Assembly: GCA_010909165.1 (NCBI GenBank)
Contig: MU008154.1
Location: forward strand, 558,001-622,000
Source: Anthoceros angustus
Lineage: Eukaryota > Streptophyta > Anthocerotopsida > Anthocerotales > Anthocerotaceae
DNA: 64,000 nt
Direction: 5' to 3'
Below are positions 57,861-64,000 of the stretch, piece after piece. The translations under genes were made by a program, and so were the position numbers. The notes beneath the pieces were generated by a model. That model was not told where the DNA came from. It was given only the letters and a program-made list of their open reading frames with translations, and made no database searches. Numbering within the stretch: the first letter of the stretch is position 1; each line of letters starts with the position of its first letter.

Positions 57861-58560
57861 AACAACAACAACAATAACTTTATTTATGTCCGCTAAGGAT
57901 GGAAGGACCATCATGGGACAGAGATAGTACAGCGTAAAAGAGGTTAAAAACCGAGTACACTTACGTCGTCGAACTAGAGAAGCGATCGTATGAGGAAAGC
58001 GTAAAAAGAAGGCGAAGACTATAAGGAGTCCAACAAGGCCTGCCGAAGATCAAGAAGCTCAGAGAAACATAGTCCAGAGAGCCTAGGAATGTGGAAAGAA
58101 AAAAATCTACGCAGCGAGAAGTCAGCACACTAAGAAGAGAGTAACGAGACCGAATATTGGCATAGGCAGGACAATAAAAGAGGAATTGTCATTCAGATTC
58201 AGGGTCCAAGGAGCAAAGCTTGCAGATCCTTTCGTCTTGGGGAGGGGCAGGCTTGAGCCAATGGTCGGTCTCAATCCGGAGGTGGTGGGAGCTAACACGA
58301 AATTGACCTATGAGTGTGCGGAGTTTGAAGGACAGGGGGGAACTGAGGTAGCGGGGCAGGGTAGGAAATTTACCAGAGGGAGTATTAACTCGGAGCTCGT
58401 CTTTGTAAAAGCGGAGTCTAGAAGTGAGAGGAGGGGAAAAGGAAAGAGGGGTTGGGAAGGTGACAATCCAGAAGAATCCAGTTGAGAATCGAATTAATTT
58501 GTGGACGCTTTCCAACATTTGGCCAAGTTTAGAACGGATGGATTGGATTCAAATCCCCTT
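57861..58560 (-). mobile_element. LINE 3' end with C-terminal part of the RT protein
   Basis: The minus strand encodes the zinc-binding tail of LINE reverse transcriptases: LRTLIGQFRVSSHHL, PQDERICKLC, then, after an in-frame TGA, QFLFYCPAYANIR. It ends SSYDRFSSSTT at the stop codon 57,963-57,961. The 3' UTR follows with CCTTAGCGGACATAAATAAA and a (TTG)n tail. The expected His of the zinc motif is Gln and a stop sits beside it, so the copy is dead. 5' truncation near 58.55 kb is typical of LINEs. Confidence 0.8.
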
Positions 58561-59100
58561 GCGGAGAGCTAGAGGAAGGAGGAGGATGTCACGGTGGATT
58601 GATGCAAGCTTCAGCCGTGAAGGACATAGTCAGTCACGAGGCTATGGTGGACACCGCGATGAGCCAGCTGATCTCTGGCCAAAGGGCCGTGGCGGCATAG
58701 ATGGTAGCCGCAAGCACGAGGGCAGCTAGCTAGAAGATTAGGTTAGTTAGAGTGAGTGACTAACCTAGGATCAACTAACCATAGTTAGCTAAACTCTAGT
58801 AAAGACAAGGTCAGTTAAACCATGAAACACATGCTGGGACGGGGGCGCGGGCTACTTAAGCCCGTTCCCAAGAATCAAGACAGACTCTCGCATACCAGCT
58901 TGGAGCCCTTCGCGTCCATGATCTCCGTCTCCGAGAAGAGCGATGACAGGCTAGTTCATTTCTAGGCACTTCAAACTCCCTATTAAGAGGGCTTGTTCAT
59001 ATATAGGCACTTCAAACTCCCCATTAAGAGGGTTAGTTCAAAGCGCGAGGGTCATCACCTATATCGTATCATATCATTGTTATGGGGACATGGTACTCCA
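58561..59100. other. relic and short repeats
   Basis: 58,735-58,925 looks like LTR or promoter sequence of unknown origin (CTAACC-rich, then GGGCTACTTAAGCCCG). 58,955-59,040 holds two copies of TAGGCACTTCAAACTCCC plus ATTAAGAGGG. No gene was recognised. Confidence 0.4.
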
Positions 59101-59241
59101 TGGTGTGAGTTCTAATGCACGAGACCACCAATTGAACAAAGTAAAAAGATACATGTAATCATGATTTGCATATTTATAAGCATAATCTATATTTTAACTG
59201 GAAAAGTTCTTACAACATTCAAAGACATCTAGGTACTAGTC

Positions 59242-61117
59242 CTAACATGATGAAAGGGGATTACAACCAGGACCCCCATAGGCCACCCATGTTTCTGAAT
59301 TTTTAGGGTCGTCCCTATCTGCATTGTCATATGTAACATCATATAGTCCTTCGTTTGTTTGAACCTTTTCACTGATAAAAGCATGATACATAGTGAGTCC
59401 TCCTTTACCGACTATTTGAATATTTCTGAAGTATGCGCCTTCAAAACTTTCTGCATCTACAGAGTCTGCAAATTCTCCACTACCCATAGGCATTGACCAA
59501 GGTCCCCGCTCTGCACGCATAACCTCCCCTCCATAATGGAGTTCTTTTATGACGTTATGTGCTAATGGGCCATCATTAAAGATACTATCGGGCCAATATC
59601 CAATTTCAACACCATTAATAGATAATAGCCATTTAGTTCCAAGGTGCACAACCCCTATTCTCATATCCATTTTTCCATCACAATCTTCTACCTCAAACAT
59701 ACCACCTGGAAATATAGGAGTATTATCATACAAAACAAACCCTTCACAAAGTGTATTATAACACCCATCATTATAAGAATTACTCTTCATTCAAACAAAA
59801 GGCAGAATCAGTATTGAGCAATAGGAAACAATTCTAGAAGTAGATCTAATGTTTATAAGAAATATGTCTTAGAAATACAAACTTATTACCGTCCATAGTA
59901 CAAAAAAGTGAGTTAAATCCTCCCCATGTTCATAGTATGGCGAATTTATATAAAGTTTTGGATTCACCTGTATTCATATGTAAAAATAATTAAATATATT
60001 TTATATATTATCCAGAAAATTATAATATTCATAGAAGAACAAAAAAAATACTTACATGCCATCCGACCTCAATAACTTGGAATGAACCTTCCGCTAGGTT
60101 TTCTCCTAAAATCCAAAGTTGGCCCAATGAAAAATCTGCATGGTTAACATCATTTACTACGGTAGGCTTATATATATTGGTCGTAGCAATGGTCCCAAAA
60201 ACTTCAATATGTGCGTTTGATGCAGATGAGATCCCGATTGCGTGCTACACATAATGGTATAAAGTTACCATCATCATCAGAACAAACTAAGGTTAACAAA
60301 TATCAATTGCTCACTCACTCTTTAGTTCTTATAGCAGAAAAAAATATATCAAATAAAACTAATACCTCTAAAAGTCTAGCAATTCATGAAGAGAAAGTTG
60401 ATACGTACCCAACGCTTATCCGGTGGATAATATCCATCTACGTGATTATGGTCTTTTACCAACGATGCCCTTTTGGATAGAAAATTTTGATTCAAATATT
60501 CTTTAACATCTTTGGTGACCCGAGGAATTGCGACAGTTCCTGCAGGACAATTTCCAACTTCTCTTTGAAATATTGTGGAGATTTTTTTCTCGACTTTGAC
60601 TTTGGTGCTATTGAGAAATTGCATTGGTGCTTTCTCAAATTGACCAATTTTCTGTAAATTTAGGAATAAAAAAGTTAAAAAATATATATTAAAGAAGACA
60701 ATTGTTGAAATTGTTAGATTTGAACACTTAAACCTCAAATAACATGTGATTATTTGATAGATGTATAAATATCCAATCTTATTACCTCATGATACTCTCG
60801 TAAAGTTGTATTTTGCATGCTCGGTTGGTCCTCAAATTTTACACAATCAACAATACTGCCTTGAGAAAGCTGGCAAGAAAAATGATACCAAAACAAAACA
60901 TGAGTGTGTGCTGGTTTTGCATTTATTTACTCAAGAAATAAATCAATAGCAATAAAAGCTTAATAATAGAAACACTTACCACATGGGATGACACAAATGA
61001 TCGATTTATATTGCTTGAACTCTGTTGCCTAGATGAACCAAGTGCTATGGTCCCATGGCCTAAGAAATAAAATTCCCATAAAAGTATAATAATCAAATAG
61101 TAAAAATTGAGTGCCAT
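59242..61117 (-). CDS. neprosin-type secreted glutamic peptidase
   Basis: Six minus-strand exons: 61,117-60,980, 60,869-60,786, 60,651-60,409, 60,244-60,056, 59,967-59,890 and 59,784-59,242, all phase 0, giving 424 aa. Residues 1-25 form a signal peptide (MALNFYYLIIILLWEFYF). The activation peptide follows (GSIVDCVKFEDQPSM), then the neprosin domain with HAIGISSASN, FSLGQLWILGEN, VIEVGWHV, GCYNTLCEGFV, IGYWPDSIF, HYGGEVM, MGSGEFAD and the terminal YGGPGCNP. The Glu residues in IEVGW and GGEV are probably the catalytic pair known from Nepenthes neprosin. The family cleaves after proline at acid pH in secreted or vacuolar fluid, but the role here is unknown. I chose the Met at 61,117 because it starts the signal peptide; an upstream Met at 61,234 is possible. 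The gene is more AT-rich than the NPF genes. No defect was seen. Confidence 0.92.
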
Positions 61118-62265
61118 GTTAATGGTGTGCACTCTACGGTTTTCTAAACAACCAGTGATGAGTGAAAGCAATGCTAGAAACACAATGTTGTCACTACATA
61201 TATAAGGGTTGTATGAAAACTCTCTCGAGGACAAATGTAGGATTTGCAGTTTATCTCGATAATGTGCTTGAAATATCTTAATTATTAGTTGTACATGGGT
61301 GAAAGCATGGTTTGGTGCTCACTTTAGTCGGAAACGGGTGAAAGGCTCTTATTTTATCCTCACGCAAAGTCTACAATTATAAAAAAGTCATTTCCTTCCT
61401 AACCTGTCATGATATTTTACAGGTTATAGCAATGTCTAGTTTTACCTAGGATCAAATTTTAATTAAGAATAATATATTAAAAATATCCTGAAAACTTTTA
61501 AACTTGAAAAAGGACAATGTCCTCACGGGGCTGGCTTTTTGCTACTCTATTTCACGAACCCGTGACCTAGGAACGGGCCCGCACACGCGCGAGGTTTGAA
61601 ATGCTGTAAGTTAAAAAATCCCGCCCCGATTTATGGTCAACATAGAATATCATTTTTTCAAAGCAGGCGGGACTAGGTTACGTGCATACCGCCCAGCAAA
61701 TGACCTAGGTACTCATGAAGTCAGCTCGAAATGTGCAGGCTGGGCAACAAACGAGAAAGGCCCCAGTTCTACTAGTGCATGACGTGGTGGAATGAGCGGA
61801 TCGGGTTCGAACGGCGCTCTAAGCTGCAAGTTTGCCCAGGGAGCTAGGATGGTGGATAGGGTGGGGGCGTTGGAGGTGTTGGCTTCAAACACGGTTGTTG
61901 TTTTCTGCACAATGCTATGGCTCACCATCCCATCAACGGAGCCGATGGGCAGCAGGAAAATGTTGTCAGCGAGAACGGCAGGTGCATGCACTAGCTGCTG
62001 ATGGTGCTTCACGTGAAGCTAGTGTCCAGGTGTGGGAGGAAGAAGGGTAGGGAGGAATCTTAGGATAAGACAGGTGCAGATGTAAAACGAGGAGATGCGT
62101 CCTCCGGAAGGGGCAGGGAGAGTAGGAGAGGATTCTCCTTGTGGGAGAGTTGAAGGAGAGGGCGTCAGAATGTCAACAATCCGTGTACAAAAGGATAGAG
62201 AGCTGTAGCGGGCTCTTGCTGCCAGTTATGGTCTTAGAAAATGCTCGGTACGGCACAAGCAAGAA

Positions 62266-62490
62266 GTGGCTCGTAAATTAGCCAATCAATTTTTATGCCT
62301 TACTAGTGCATACACGGCAGAATGTCGTAGAGACATTTTGGGGGTATTCAGTCACCTACCTCTTCTCAAGTTATATCAGCCAGGAGCTACAAAGGATGCA
62401 AAAGAGATCCAATTGGAAGCATTGTTGTTGAAGAATGTGCGTGAGGCTTGTCCTCAAAGCTCTCCACTACGAGGTTTGAGTCCGAGTGAG
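62266..62490 (+). pseudogene. transposase N-terminal fragment in the derivative
   Basis: It encodes ARKLANQFLCLTSAYTAECR, RDILGVFSHLPLLKLYQPGA and AKEIQLEALLLKNVREA, parallel to the long copy at 16.63-16.81 kb. It then leaves the family sequence. Confidence 0.6.
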
Positions 62491-63390
62491 GCACGCACCA
62501 CAGGGTGTAGTGTGATGCGATATTTTTCCCAGAATTGGCTGGTGCGCAGAACCCAAAGACATCCCGTTGGCCACCATCTCCTCCGGCACAGGTAGGCTCT
62601 GGTAGCCTGGACTCTTCACAATCACCTGTGCTCTGCTGTGCAGCGCTGGAGTCCTTAAGCTAGAGAATTGATGGCGGCACGCGAGACTGGTAGCTGGGCG
62701 AACGTAGTGAGTTCCCTGTTTTGCCTTACGCTCAAGTGCTCTACGGTCTGGGTTCAGTTGATAAACGATGCCTGTATGACTAAGCTATATGCAATGAGTG
62801 GGATCTGTAGGAATGCATTTTGCCAGCTCAAATAGTGTAGATATGCAAGTTTGTCATGGCACCACATGGGCATGAGGGAGAAGTCCAGTTGTACATGCTT
62901 ACCCTTGAAGCCTAGGAACAAGTCACTGCCTGTGTCTATGAAAGCAACTGACGAAGGTGAGTACTCTGCTCGAGGAAGCTGAAGTTCTAGTGGTTGATGT
63001 ACATTGTGTGGTCTTGAGATGACCACAACCTTATTGGTGAACATGTACTACGTGCATACTTAGTGCAGGACAACAAATGATGCAACCATTCGTGCCCCAA
63101 GATTGCTACGTTCAAATTGTTCTGAGTGCTAAGTTAACCAAACTATGTTGTCACACTTTTTCCACCTCCGGGTCGGGCTTTGCAATGCTATGCAGCCGTT
63201 TTACAAATGGATGTTGGCTCTGAAGTCTTGTGACCCAAATTTTGGTGCTATAACGCAAATGTGGTTTTGTTGATATTTATTTCATTGCTCTGATAGATGT
63301 GCGGTTGGGAGCTAGGAGCTCATATTTGCTGTTCATAGAACTCTGCTGGATAGTTGTCATTTTTTCTCTTAGAAATCCATTATCAGCTGA

Positions 63391-63548
63391 ATTTCTGGAT
63401 TTGTGGATTCTGTGGATTCTGTGGATGTGCGGATATGGGGATGTGACGATGTGTGGATGTGTTGATGTGCCGATGTGTGGATGTGCCAATGTGTACGTGG
63501 ATGTGTGGATGTATGGATGTGTGGAAGTGCCGATGTGTAGATGTAACA
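63391..63548. repeat. TGGATGTG minisatellite
   Basis: Imperfect units of GTGGATGTG and GCCGATGTG. It occupies the same terminal position as the larger array at 22.17-22.65 kb. Confidence 0.8.
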
Positions 63549-63614
63549 CGATAATTTTGCAAGGAGGAGAATATACAAACCCTCTTCTTCTAGGTTGGAC
63601 CCTCTTCTTCTGGG

Positions 63615-63995
63615 TTGGACCCTCTTGATCAAACACTGCCCAGTCCGAAAATAGCCCTTTTACATCAGGTTCAAAACATCACCTCCATTCCTGGGGTACA
63701 TACACTTATACACCAAATGTTTACCAGATGCCTCCACTACAATGACCCATCAGGGCACTGGCCTGATGGGTCTATCACAACACTGAAGCCTTGTACTACA
63801 TTTGTGAGGAACTACTGGTGGACTTTCTATACCACAAAAAAAATGGATCTTTCACCTTCAATCAAATGTTTTGAGCCTGTCTACTTTAGAATGGAGGGAT
63901 GTGACGGGGGCTACGTTGTAACTCATCTGGTGCCTGAGCAGATACTGAATACAACACCATTGCTAAATTACGCATTCGTTCCACCAACACCATAA
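63615..63995 (+). CDS. unidentified open frame at the window edge
   Basis: A 126-residue frame with protein-like composition (VRNYWWTFYTTKKMDLSPSI, FEPVYFRMEGCDGGYVVTHL). The start is uncertain because the preceding bases are short GGGTTGGACCCTCTTCTTCT repeats. It stops 5 bases before the window ends, and a longer spliced gene is possible. I do not recognise a family. Confidence 0.3.
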   Translation: MDPLDQTLPSPKIALLHQVQNITSIPGVHTLIHQMFTRCLHYNDPSGHWPDGSITTLKPCTTFVRNYWWTFYTTKKMDLSPSIKCFEPVYFRMEGCDGGYVVTHLVPEQILNTTPLLNYAFVPPTP

Positions 63996-64000
63996 TTATG

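Larger units (their letters stand above)
61296..63560 (+). mobile_element. internally deleted derivative of the 15.6-22.7 kb transposon
   Basis: 61,296-61,700 matches 15,601-15,960, 62,100-62,450 matches 16,440-16,840, 62,740-63,020 matches 21,340-21,600, and the 63,391-63,548 minisatellite mirrors 22,170-22,652. The whole transposase core (19.7-21.3 kb in the long copy) and the 2-kb insertion are missing. This is the pattern of a non-autonomous deletion derivative. It begins about 180 bp upstream of the neprosin start codon. Confidence 0.7.

Overview
The window is nuclear DNA of a land plant. The evidence is spliced genes with short canonical introns, plant NPF/PTR transporter and neprosin families, and plant Ty1/copia, Ty3/gypsy, LINE and tRNA-SINE-like elements. 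I cannot name the species. The TE load and the transposase family at 16-21 kb made me think of a seed-free vascular plant, but that is only an impression. There are no prokaryotic features.

Layout. 1-2.1 kb: a minisatellite and a decayed Myb/SANT-like gene. 2.1-10.4 kb: three complete, head-to-tail NPF transporter genes on the minus strand, each with four exons and intact ExxER motifs. 10.4-15.6 kb: a 1.3-kb tandem duplication that contains Ty3 RNase H sequence, then a truncated copia element (gag plus 3' LTR). 15.6-22.7 kb: a DNA transposon with a degenerate transposase of a family I cannot classify, split by a 2-kb repeat and ending in an almost C-free GGATGT minisatellite. 22.7-25.3 kb: unrecognised, partly coding-like sequence.

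25.3-43.7 kb is a nest. A plus-strand gag-only-looking retroelement is interrupted by a minus-strand copia element (27,696-32,752, TSD CCAAG) and then flanked or interrupted by a minus-strand gypsy element (34,295-43,275, TSD AGGAG) whose 3' LTR has grown to 4.8 kb by internal tandem duplication. 43.7-51.5 kb: tandem repeats, an inverted copy of the gag-only element, a dimeric minisatellite and a Ty3 integrase fragment. 51.5-57.2 kb: an inverted copy of the 17-19 kb repeat and a 2.17-kb tandem duplication rich in CGGACGTCCG palindromes. 57.8-58.6 kb: a SINE-like piece abutting a LINE 3' end. 59.2-61.1 kb: a complete six-exon neprosin gene. 61.3-63.6 kb: an internally deleted relative of the 15.6-22.7 kb transposon. 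The window ends in an unidentified open frame.

The likely functional genes are the three NPF transporters (proton-coupled uptake of nitrate, peptides or other solutes at membranes) and the secreted neprosin-type glutamic peptidase. Almost everything else is transposon-derived. Repeat copies differ mainly by small indels in GC-rich spots, so sequencing or consensus errors may account for some of the apparent frameshifts.
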